This document shows, piece by piece, positions 23,411 to 30,872 of a stretch of DNA of 34,935 bases. The notes under the pieces are model-generated. The model saw nothing but the letters and a program-made list of their open reading frames with translations, was not told the origin of the DNA and did no database searches. How positions within the stretch are numbered: position 1 is the first letter of the stretch; each line of letters opens with the position of its first letter. Position numbers and translations under genes: made by a program. This DNA comes from Kiritimatiellia bacterium. GTDB lineage: Bacteria; Verrucomicrobiota; Kiritimatiellia; RFP12; UBA1067. The stretch covers positions 1 to 34,935 of the forward strand of contig JAHBAE010000018.1 in the NCBI GenBank assembly GCA_018384485.1, in the 5' to 3' direction.

Positions 23411-24142
23411 TCATTCCGAAAAAAGATCAACAAGCTTTACCGTCATCACCTTATCGTTGCGGCCGTAATACCTAAGTTTGCCCGCTTTGTCGATCATATA
23501 AAAGACGGGGCCTGCCGCCACCGATTTAGGCTCATTCGGATGCCCGGCACCTTCACAGCAAGGAATTACGACATCAGCCTTTTTTAGGATATCTTTCACA
23601 CGAGCGTTTTCACCTCCGCGATGCGAAGCGAAAACAACGAGAGGCTTGCCTCTGAAACCTTCAGAAATACGCTGCGCGCTTTTAAGTAGTTCAATACTCT
23701 CAGGAGACGAAGAATTCCAAACGCAAACTATGGCTATCGAGCCCTTTGATTCGCTGAGGCTTATGCGGCGGTTAGAATACCATTTCGCTTCTGCAAGAGT
23801 GGGATTCGCCTTCTCAAGAGGCTTTTTCGAAAACGGCTTTTCGGCACGGGAAATTTTATTTGTTGAGCCTTTCGCTCCTTGAAGAGTCTTTTTTATCTGA
23901 CTCTTTTGAGGAGGAAAAGTTTTTTCCGATTCTTTCGTTTCTTCGCACGATTCAGTGGAAACTTTAGATTTGACGAAAGAATATGCCGATACAACCCTCT
24001 CTCGCGATAGCGAATAAACCTCGCCACACCACGGTTCAATGAATTTACGCGCTTCTGAATTTGGATAAAGCTCAAAAACAAGAGCAACCGCGCCAACTAA
24101 CAGAAGAAGGAAAAGAATAAGGAATGAAAGAAACTTTTTCAT
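23411..24142 (-). CDS. Membrane-anchored thioredoxin-fold protein lacking the CxxC motif
   Basis: About 243 aa from the ATG at 24142 (MKKFLSFLIL), preferred over 24166 because AAAGGGC precedes it and the protein then starts with an N-terminal membrane anchor (about 4-24). A Lys/Ser-rich linker (about 55-125) leads to a TlpA-like domain: ISLSESKGSIAIVCVWNSSSP, where the Trp is followed by SSSPE in place of WCxxC, and a later GPVFYMIDKAGKLRYYG strand pair with the cis-Pro region typical of the fold. With no active-site cysteines it cannot do normal dithiol exchange; it may bind a partner or ligand. It lies between a lipoprotein gene and a small membrane protein gene, an envelope trio. Confidence 0.65.
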   Translation of the reverse strand: MKKFLSFLILFLLLLVGAVALVFELYPNSEARKFIEPWCGEVYSLSRERVVSAYSFVKSKVSTESCEETKESEKTFPPQKSQIKKTLQGAKGSTNKISRAEKPFSKKPLEKANPTLAEAKWYSNRRISLSESKGSIAIVCVWNSSSPESIELLKSAQRISEGFRGKPLVVFASHRGGENARVKDILKKADVVIPCCEGAGHPNEPKSVAAGPVFYMIDKAGKLRYYGRNDKVMTVKLVDLFSE

Positions 24143-24156
24143 GTTTTTGCCCTTTA

Positions 24157-24573
24157 TTATTTCCAAAATGCGGCATCGCCTGTTCGCTTGTAGAGAGAAA
24201 TCGTGAACTCTTTTACTTTAGAACGCTTGCCGTTTTTACATTCCGTACAAAAAAACTTTATAGCGGAAGGCCCGTCAAACCCGCGATGAATACGAATTAA
24301 AACATCGGCTTTGCCCGCCTTAAAAGAGCCTGCTGGCGACGGCACACGATCAACCCTCACTTCAACATCGTTGTCTTCGCATATTGCGCTCCATCTGCAG
24401 TCGGCAGAAGGCTCATCGATTTGAAATGTAAATCTGTCGCCGCTTTTCGTACAAACAAACTGATTTGTCCCAGGCTTTGCGATTATACGGCTATCTATAG
24501 TTCCGCATCCAGAGAAAAGCCCTCCCATAATCATGAAGAGATATGTAAGGCGGCGGATGTGGGCTAAGACCAT
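24157..24573 (-). CDS. Putative lipoprotein with a chagasin-like (I42) domain
   Basis: 138 aa. A lipobox ends the signal (MIMGGLFSGC, Cys near residue 23). The mature part has SGDRFTFQIDEPSADCRW followed by a middle loop and RIHRGFDGPSAIKFFC, an order like the chagasin-type peptidase-inhibitor fold (a GDxFxFxL...GYxW strand, then a late aromatic strand), though loop signatures are altered and extra cysteines occur, so the family call is tentative. It begins 1 nt after the cdsA stop and precedes the thioredoxin-fold gene. No Shine-Dalgarno is evident; translation may be coupled to cdsA. Confidence 0.6.
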   Translation of the reverse strand: MVLAHIRRLTYLFMIMGGLFSGCGTIDSRIIAKPGTNQFVCTKSGDRFTFQIDEPSADCRWSAICEDNDVEVRVDRVPSPAGSFKAGKADVLIRIHRGFDGPSAIKFFCTECKNGKRSKVKEFTISLYKRTGDAAFWK

Positions 24574-24574
24574 A

Positions 24575-25267
24575 TTAAAGGAAAAGAAGCATTACGCCTG
24601 GCGCGATAAGAAGGGAATCAAACATATCGAGAAACCCTCCCATACCATTGGTTATCTTCATCGCGGAGGAATCTTTAACCCCCGCCCACCTCTTAAATTT
24701 TGATTCAACAAGATCCCCCGCCGTGCCAAGGAACGCCGCCGCAATACCGATAAGAACGGATTTCACAGGCGAGAAATTCGTTATTCCTGCGAAGAGAAGC
24801 GAGATTGCACATGAAAAAAGAAGAGAGCCGAAAAAGCCTTCATAACTTTTGTTCGGTGAAATCGATGGGCAAAGCTTGTGATTGCCACCCTTCATAAGTT
24901 TCGCCGAAAGAGTGCCAAGCGCAAAGCCTCCCACATCAGAGAATTTAACCACCGCGATAACGTAAAGAAGCATCAGGTTGCCAAGCTTGAATACGCCGCA
25001 GGTTTCATCGCCGTACGAGGCGGCAATTACTGGAAGAGCGCTCATCCCGCCGAAAATGAGCAATACCGACAGGACGAAAAGAGTGAAGGAATACGCAGTG
25101 AAGCGCGGGGTCTTCTTCCTGATGAGAAGAAGGCTCTCCACGCTTGCCAAAAGAGCGAGAATTGCAACTGCGGGCGCTATGATGGGTGGCGGCGCGAAAA
25201 GCACCGCGCTCGCCACCGCAAGTCCGACGGTCAAACCCGTCAATGTACGCTTGAGCGTCGGATTCAT
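24575..25267 (-). CDS. cdsA: CdsA-family phosphatidate cytidylyltransferase with altered signature
   Basis: 230 aa, about seven membrane segments. The family core is clear: KFSDVGGFALG, SPNKSYEGFFGS and ESKFKRWAGVKDSS. CdsA normally makes CDP-diacylglycerol from phosphatidate and CTP. The usual PGHGGxLDRxD end of the signature reads NGMGGFLDMFD: the His and the Arg are both Met, and two residues are inserted between KDSS and this block, while the metal-binding Asp pair is kept. It is shorter than Escherichia coli CdsA (about 285 aa). Either this lineage tolerates the change or the enzyme uses a different lipid alcohol or nucleotide. It follows purA by 26 nt. Confidence 0.8.
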   Translation of the reverse strand: MNPTLKRTLTGLTVGLAVASAVLFAPPPIIAPAVAILALLASVESLLLIRKKTPRFTAYSFTLFVLSVLLIFGGMSALPVIAASYGDETCGVFKLGNLMLLYVIAVVKFSDVGGFALGTLSAKLMKGGNHKLCPSISPNKSYEGFFGSLLFSCAISLLFAGITNFSPVKSVLIGIAAAFLGTAGDLVESKFKRWAGVKDSSAMKITNGMGGFLDMFDSLLIAPGVMLLFL

Positions 25268-25293
25268 AAGCTTTTTCCCTCGGTAAGTTACTC

Positions 25294-26571
25294 TTACACT
25301 CCGATACGGAGAGTTGTCTCTCGCGCAGGACCGACGGAAAGAACTCCAAGCTTTCCTCCGATCAACTCGAGAATACGGGCGACGTAGCGCTTTGCATTCT
25401 CGGGGAGAGCGTCATAGTCGGTGATATGCGAAGTTTCGCACTGCCAGCCGGGAAGCTCCTCGTAAATGGGCTCGCAATGAGCGAGAACATCGAGATCGGC
25501 AGGGAATGTCTGATAGACAAAACCGTCGTCGCGCTTATAACCCGTGCAGATTTTCACCGTGGGGAACGCATCGAGAACATCAAGCTTCGTCATGGCCCAG
25601 AAATCGACACCGTTTATGCGCTGCGCATAACGGGCGATAACGGCGTCAAACCAGCCGCAACGGCGCGGACGGCCTGTAGTGGCGCCAAATTCACCACCGC
25701 GTGAACGGAGAAGCTCGCCATCGCTATCAAACAGCTCAGTGGGGAAAGGACCTTCGCCGACGCGCGTGGTGTAAAGCTTAAGAACGCCGATAACACGATC
25801 GATCGCTCTCGGGCCGACACCGCTACCGGTGCATGCGCCACCGGCCGTGGGGTTGGAAGAAGTAACAAAGGGATAAGTTCCGAAATCGACGTCGAGCATC
25901 GTTGCCTGAGCGCCCTCAAAGAGGATCTGACGGTTGGCGTCAAGGCTCTCGTGAAGGAACTGCACCGTGTCGGTGACGTACGGAAGAAGCGCGTTCGCCA
26001 TAGGAGTATAGAGGCGAATCATCTCATCAACATCAAGCTCATGGGCACCGAGAGAAACGAGCTTGGCATTCGCTTCCTCTGTACGGATGCGGATTATATC
26101 GGCGAAATTCGGCTTGAGAAGATCACCTGCGCGCATGCCGTAACGGCCTACCTTCGCCGCGTATGCAGGCCCGATGCCGCGGCCGGTGGTGCCGATCTTA
26201 CGGCCAGCCGCCCTTGCTGATTCTTCAGCCGCATCAAGAGCGCGATGCCACTGCATAACCATATGAGCTCTTTCGGAGATATGGAACCTGCCCTTGATAT
26301 CAAAGCCCCAGCTCTGAACTTGTTCAAGCTCTCTAACAAGATCAAACGGGTCCATCACTACACCGTTGCCGATAACACAATGCTTGCCTTCATGAAGCAC
26401 TCCGCTCGGAACGAGGTGGAGAACGTATTTCTTATCTCCAACCACTACCGTATGCCCGGCGTTTGAACCGCCCTGAAAACGGACTACGACATCAGCTTCC
26501 TCTGTGAGGAAATCAATGACCTTGCCTTTACCTTCATCGCCCCATTGGGCACCAACAAGTACTGTATTCAT
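25294..26571 (-). CDS. purA: Adenylosuccinate synthetase
   Basis: 425 aa, full length. The start MNTVLVGAQWGDEGKGK is the conserved GTP/IMP site and rules out later starts. Further motifs: RFQGGSNAGHTV, GTTGRGIGPAY, EGAQATMLDVDFGTYPFVTSSN and GEGPFPTE. It joins IMP and aspartate with GTP hydrolysis as the first step to AMP, in the cytosol. An extended -10 box lies only 9 nt before the ATG and there is no Shine-Dalgarno, so the mRNA is probably leaderless. It leads the unit containing cdsA, the envelope trio, fucU and pyrC. The synthetase and PurE are the only purine-synthesis genes in the window. Confidence 0.96.
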   Translation of the reverse strand: MNTVLVGAQWGDEGKGKVIDFLTEEADVVVRFQGGSNAGHTVVVGDKKYVLHLVPSGVLHEGKHCVIGNGVVMDPFDLVRELEQVQSWGFDIKGRFHISERAHMVMQWHRALDAAEESARAAGRKIGTTGRGIGPAYAAKVGRYGMRAGDLLKPNFADIIRIRTEEANAKLVSLGAHELDVDEMIRLYTPMANALLPYVTDTVQFLHESLDANRQILFEGAQATMLDVDFGTYPFVTSSNPTAGGACTGSGVGPRAIDRVIGVLKLYTTRVGEGPFPTELFDSDGELLRSRGGEFGATTGRPRRCGWFDAVIARYAQRINGVDFWAMTKLDVLDAFPTVKICTGYKRDDGFVYQTFPADLDVLAHCEPIYEELPGWQCETSHITDYDALPENAKRYVARILELIGGKLGVLSVGPARETTLRIGV

Positions 26572-26580
26572 ATTGGTTGT

Positions 26581-26589
26581 ATTATATCA
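26581..26589 (-). promoter_or_regulatory. Extended -10 promoter of purA
   Basis: The minus strand reads TGATATAAT, then 9 nt to the purA ATG at 26571. No convincing -35 hexamer is seen (ACCAAA at 17 nt). The expected start of transcription is 2-3 nt before the ATG. Confidence 0.6.
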
Positions 26590-26614
26590 AATATACTGTT
26601 GTTTTTGGTGAGCA

Positions 26615-28663
26615 TCATTTAAGAAGCCTCAAGGCCCCTGTCGGACAGGCTAAAGTGCACATATTGCACTCGGCGCAACCAGCGATTGCCTCGGAGTTGT
26701 TAAATTCCGGTTTTATAACCGTCGTAAAACCGCGCCCAACAAGGCCTAAAAGACCTTTCTTCGCCTTCTCTTCACAGACACGAACGCAAAGATTGCAGGC
26801 GATGCACTTACGCTGATTGCGCTCAATTGCCACAAGGTGCCGCTCGTTCTCACCGGGATGGAACTCACCCCTGAAGCGAGTGCAATCAGTCTTCAACATC
26901 TTAGCATAACGGATAAGCTTACATTCAGAATAGTCGTGGCAACCGCATTCAAGGCAGCGCTTTGCCTCGAGAATGGCCTGCTCCTCTGTAAAAATAGAGG
27001 CCACAGGGCTGAAATCATGCTTTCTCTCTTCTGCGTCGCGCACGGCAGGTGTCTGGCGAGGCATTTTTTCGTATTGAGAAAAATCAATCCTCGTACTTTC
27101 GCGCGCAGAAACAGTTCCAATGCGCTCGGGAATATCTTTGCCCGAAAAGTAAGCTTCAACCGCATCTACCGCGTCGTTTGCGCCAGCGATGGCCTTAATC
27201 GCTATGCTCGCGCCGCGATTAACTGCATCACCGCACGCAAAAACGGGAGCTGAATTACCATCATCTTCTGCAACGGACGCCCTCATTGAACTGTCGGTGG
27301 CAATTGTTCCGCGAGAAGTAGTCTTAAGAGACTCAAAACCTTCCGAGTCATTCTTCTGGCCGATTGCCATAATAACATATTCAAGAGGAAGCTTTTCCAC
27401 CTGACCTTCAACGGGAACGGGCCTCAAGCGACCTTTCTCGTCTGGCTGGCCAAGTTTCATCACCTGCAATGAAAGCCCCGTTACGCGACCATCTTCAACG
27501 ATAACCTCAGTAGGGTTGCGCAGGAAACAGAACTTGACGCCTTCTTCCTCAGCTTCCTTTATTTCAATTTCCTCTGCAGGCATTTCAGCGCGGGTACGGC
27601 GGTAGACGACATAAACCTCCTCGGCTCCCAATCTTACTGCTGTGCGGCAAGCGTCCATTGCCGTGTTGCCGCCGCCTACAATCGCCACGCGCCCTGCAAG
27701 GCGCTTCTGTTCGCGCAAATAGTCGATCCCTCCAAAAACGCCTTCCGCTTCCTCGCCCGGTATTCCCATTGAAGAGGATTTCCAAGCCCCATTAGCAACA
27801 ATAAGCGCATCGCATTCCTTGCGAAGAGCTGAAAGCGCCGCATCCTTGCCGATTTTGAAATTATTGACAAGCTTTACTCCCATGGAAGAAATAAGAGAAA
27901 TCTCCTCGTCAAGAACGGCTTTGGGAAGACGATACTCGGGAATTCCGTAACGGAGCATTCCGCCCATTTTAGGCATCTGGTCATAAACTGTAACCTCTGA
28001 GCCGCGGCGGCGAAGCTGATATGCCGCAGTAAGGCCGGCGGGGCCACCGCCGATAATGGAAATTTTCTTTCCGGCGCATGATGATTCGGCGATAACGCCT
28101 GCAGGCGCAAAAACTCCCATTTTACGCGCGGTATCTGCGGCAAACGCCTTAAGAAAAGCTATTGAAATGGGAGATTCCACCTTGCCTCGACGGCACGCCG
28201 TTTCGCACGGATGGGGACAGACCCTGCCGATTGACGCGGGAAGAGGGTAAGTATCCATCACAGTTGCCGTAGCATCGGCAAAGCGGCCCTCGGCAATTTC
28301 CTTGACATATTTTTGGCATTGAGTATGCGCGGGACATTCAAGAACGCAAGGCCCGAGGCAGTCTGCATCGTGATCTCCCATCATAAGCTCAAATGCAAGC
28401 TTTCTGGCCTTGAGCGCTCGCTCGCTTTTTGTATTTATGACCATCCCTTCTCTGACGGGCGTTGCGCAGGCTCTCAGAAGCTTCGGGGACCCTTCCGCTT
28501 CCACAACACAAACGCCGCACGCTCCGTAGGGAGACATGCCTTTAAGAAAACAGAGATTCGGAATATCTATACCAGCACTTGAAGCCGCCTCAAGAATGGT
28601 GGCGCCCTCATGAGCTTCAATCTTTACTCCGTCTATCTCAAGCGCAACAATTTTTTCGTTCAT
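26615..28663 (-). CDS. 2Fe-2S/GltD-like flavin oxidoreductase subunit with C-terminal ferredoxin (StnC/NfnB-like)
   Basis: 682 aa. In order: a [2Fe-2S] ferredoxin domain (C38-x10-C49-x2-C52-x13-C66); a GltD-type cysteine-rich helical domain (C102, C106, C110, C116; then C149, C153, C157 in RVCPHPCETAC); an FAD Rossmann loop (IIGGGPAG near 205); a second NAD(P) loop (VAIVGGGNTAMDACR near 340); and a C-terminal pair of [4Fe-4S] motifs (CIACNLCVRVC, CAECNMCTLACP). This architecture is found in NfnB-like subunits of electron-bifurcating transhydrogenases. SD AAGGAG precedes the ATG. It follows the NuoF-like gene by 32 nt. No hydrogenase or formate dehydrogenase catalytic subunit is present, which favours an NAD(H)/NADP(H)/ferredoxin transhydrogenase. 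Confidence 0.85.
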   Translation of the reverse strand: MNEKIVALEIDGVKIEAHEGATILEAASSAGIDIPNLCFLKGMSPYGACGVCVVEAEGSPKLLRACATPVREGMVINTKSERALKARKLAFELMMGDHDADCLGPCVLECPAHTQCQKYVKEIAEGRFADATATVMDTYPLPASIGRVCPHPCETACRRGKVESPISIAFLKAFAADTARKMGVFAPAGVIAESSCAGKKISIIGGGPAGLTAAYQLRRRGSEVTVYDQMPKMGGMLRYGIPEYRLPKAVLDEEISLISSMGVKLVNNFKIGKDAALSALRKECDALIVANGAWKSSSMGIPGEEAEGVFGGIDYLREQKRLAGRVAIVGGGNTAMDACRTAVRLGAEEVYVVYRRTRAEMPAEEIEIKEAEEEGVKFCFLRNPTEVIVEDGRVTGLSLQVMKLGQPDEKGRLRPVPVEGQVEKLPLEYVIMAIGQKNDSEGFESLKTTSRGTIATDSSMRASVAEDDGNSAPVFACGDAVNRGASIAIKAIAGANDAVDAVEAYFSGKDIPERIGTVSARESTRIDFSQYEKMPRQTPAVRDAEERKHDFSPVASIFTEEQAILEAKRCLECGCHDYSECKLIRYAKMLKTDCTRFRGEFHPGENERHLVAIERNQRKCIACNLCVRVCEEKAKKGLLGLVGRGFTTVIKPEFNNSEAIAGCAECNMCTLACPTGALRLLK

Positions 28664-28695
28664 AACACTCCTTGAATTCTGCCTTTACACGCTTC

Positions 28696-30432
28696 TTACT
28701 TACGCACAACCGCCCCAAAGCGGCATGTTTTTTCGCAAACCCCGCATCCGATGCACTTTACTTCGTCGATTACATACGGTTCCTTGGCGGAACCTGAAAT
28801 CGCGCCAGCCGGACATTTACGCGCACAGGCGCTGCAACGCTTGCACTTATCCGGCAGAATCGCAAACTTTCTCAAGCTTACACATTCCCCAGCCGGGCAT
28901 TTCTTCTCCTTTATGTGCGCCTCGTATTCGTCGCGGAAATAGCGAATCGTCGTAAGCACAGGATTGGGAGCCGTCTGCCCAAGGCCGCAAAGCGCGCCAT
29001 CTTTAATTCCGCGGCAAAGCTCTTCCAACATCTCCACATCGCCTTCTTTACCTTTTCCTTCAGTTATGCGCGTGAGAGTTTCATGGAGACGCTTCGTGCC
29101 GATGCGGCAGTGAACGCATTTGCCACAGCTTTCCTTCGCCGTAAATTCGAGGAAGAACTTCGCCATATTAACCATACACGTCGTATCATCCATGACGACC
29201 ATGCCGCCTGAGCCCATAATCGCGCCTGTCGCAGCAAGCTCCCTGTAATCGATACGCGTATCAAGAAGAGACTCAGGAATGCACCCGCCTGAAGGACCGC
29301 CCAGCTGAACGGCTTTAAACTTGGCGCTACCGCGCACACCGCCGCCGATGCCGAAAATAACTTCCCTCAAAGTGAGCCCCATCGGAATTTCAACGAGCCC
29401 GCCGCGGCGTATTTTTCCTGTCAGCGCAAAAACTTTCGTTCCCTTGGAATTTTCCGTGCCGAGAGCGGCGAAAGCCTTCCCTCCGTTAAGAATAATCCAA
29501 GCGACATTGGCAAAAGTTTCAACATTGTTGATATTGGAGGGGCTGTTCTTGTAACCGCGCTCAGCCGGGAACGGAGGCTTGAGGCGCGGCATTCCGCGAT
29601 TGCCTTCAAGCGACTCGATAAGAGAAGTCTCTTCGCCGCAAACGAACGCGCCAGCGCCTGCTTTGATGCGCAACGAGCACGAAAAGCCCGAGCCTAAAAT
29701 ATTTTCTCCAAGAAGCCCTGCCGCCTCAGCATCGCGAATCGCCTTTTGAAGGCGCACGATGGCGAGAGGATATTCAGCGCGCACGTAAACGAAAGCCTCA
29801 GAAGCGCCGATCGCATACGCGGCGATAAGCATACCCTCGATAAGAGAATGAGGATCAGACTCAATAACCGCGCGGTCCATAAACGCGCCGGGATCTCCCT
29901 CGTCAGCATTGCAGATGAGATATTTTTTCTCGCCCTTCGCCGCTCGCGCCGCATTCCATTTAAACCAAGTCGGGAAGCCCGCGCCGCCGCGGCCCGCGAG
30001 AGAAGAAGTTTTCACTTCTGAAATCACGTCTTCAGGCGAAAGTGTGAAAACCTTTTCAAGCGCCTTGTACCCGCCGACGGAGCGGTAACTCTCGAGCGAC
30101 TCAGGATCGATCACCCCGCAATTTCGCAAGGCAATGCGCGTCTGACTCGTGAGAAACGAGGCGTCCTCATCGGAAATGACAAGCTCTTCAACGCTTTTAA
30201 AATCGCCAGTGGAAGATGCAGAGACAATTTTCGGAGCATCCTCAGGAGTTACGCGCACAAGCCTTTTTTTCAGCTCTTTTCCGTCATACAGGTCAACTAT
30301 CGGCTCAAGATAACAAGCTCCAACGCAACCAGTGATTCCGACATCGTCTGAAAGACTGTCGAGAGCCTCTTTCACTCTCTGAGCTCCCGCGGCAATGCCG
30401 CAACTACCCATTCCAACTACTATTTTAAGCAT
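28696..30432 (-). CDS. NuoF/HydB-like NADH-binding flavoprotein subunit
   Basis: 578 aa from the ATG at 30432 (AAAGGAG 8 nt upstream); the listed 30438 is a TTG. An N-terminal thioredoxin-like [2Fe-2S] domain (GSCGIAAGA ... TGCVGACYLEP) shows three obvious Cys where four are usual. The NuoF core follows with FMN loop LAGRGGAGFPT, NADH site NADEGDPGAFMD and [4Fe-4S] SCGKCVHCRIG ... CGLG. Two more [4Fe-4S] motifs close the protein (CKRCSACARKCP, CIGCGVCEKTC). This is the HydB-like arrangement of bifurcating hydrogenases, formate dehydrogenases and Stn/NfnABC-type transhydrogenases, not the shorter complex I NuoF. It sits 2 nt after the NuoE-like stop, so translation is coupled. Confidence 0.9.
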   Translation of the reverse strand: MLKIVVGMGSCGIAAGAQRVKEALDSLSDDVGITGCVGACYLEPIVDLYDGKELKKRLVRVTPEDAPKIVSASSTGDFKSVEELVISDEDASFLTSQTRIALRNCGVIDPESLESYRSVGGYKALEKVFTLSPEDVISEVKTSSLAGRGGAGFPTWFKWNAARAAKGEKKYLICNADEGDPGAFMDRAVIESDPHSLIEGMLIAAYAIGASEAFVYVRAEYPLAIVRLQKAIRDAEAAGLLGENILGSGFSCSLRIKAGAGAFVCGEETSLIESLEGNRGMPRLKPPFPAERGYKNSPSNINNVETFANVAWIILNGGKAFAALGTENSKGTKVFALTGKIRRGGLVEIPMGLTLREVIFGIGGGVRGSAKFKAVQLGGPSGGCIPESLLDTRIDYRELAATGAIMGSGGMVVMDDTTCMVNMAKFFLEFTAKESCGKCVHCRIGTKRLHETLTRITEGKGKEGDVEMLEELCRGIKDGALCGLGQTAPNPVLTTIRYFRDEYEAHIKEKKCPAGECVSLRKFAILPDKCKRCSACARKCPAGAISGSAKEPYVIDEVKCIGCGVCEKTCRFGAVVRK

Positions 30433-30434
30433 TG

Positions 30435-30872
30435 TCAAACTCCTTTCGCGGCTTCATTGCGAATGTTGCGAACGATTTCTTTGGCTTTCTCGGGGGTGAG
30501 CGAGCCGTAAGCTACACCGTTAATCATCATAACGGGAGATAGAGAACAGCAGCCGAGGCAAGCGACAAATTCAATCGTAAAAAGGCCGTCTTCGGAAGTT
30601 TCTCCGTCGCCGATACCAAGCTCCTCCTTGAGAGCAGCGGCGATGGATGAAGCCGAATTGACGTGGCAAGCCGTGCCTTTGCAAAGCAGTATGAGATTCT
30701 TTCCTGGCTTTGAAAGGCGGAACTGAGAATAAAAAGTCGCAACGCCCATCACCTTTGCTGGCGAAACGCCCTTCTCCTCGGCTATGCGGTAGATTTCCTC
30801 TTTCGGTATATAACCGAACTTTTCTTGAGTCTCCTGCAAGAGAGAGACTACGGATGATTCGCTGTTATTCAT
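30435..30872 (-). CDS. NuoE/HydC-like thioredoxin-fold [2Fe-2S] subunit
   Basis: About 145 aa from the ATG at 30872, chosen because GGAGG stands 11 nt before it (the listed 30890 start is also possible). Helical N-terminus (LLQETQEKFGYIPKE, GVSPAKVMGVATFYSQF), then the [2Fe-2S] ligands CKGTACHV and CLGCCSLSP, then MMINGVAYGSLTPEK, all typical of NuoE/HydC. It passes electrons to or from the NuoF-like flavin subunit in a soluble complex. Its ATG overlaps the GT2 stop by 8 nt (ATGAATAA), an odd coupling between a cell-envelope gene and a redox complex. Confidence 0.92.
   Translation of the reverse strand: MNNSESSVVSLLQETQEKFGYIPKEEIYRIAEEKGVSPAKVMGVATFYSQFRLSKPGKNLILLCKGTACHVNSASSIAAALKEELGIGDGETSEDGLFTIEFVACLGCCSLSPVMMINGVAYGSLTPEKAKEIVRNIRNEAAKGV

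Noticed and set aside
28696-30872. Complex I (nuoE, nuoF) assignment
   Set aside because: No other complex I gene is present, and the extra N- and C-terminal iron-sulfur domains match HydB-type subunits of soluble bifurcating enzymes.
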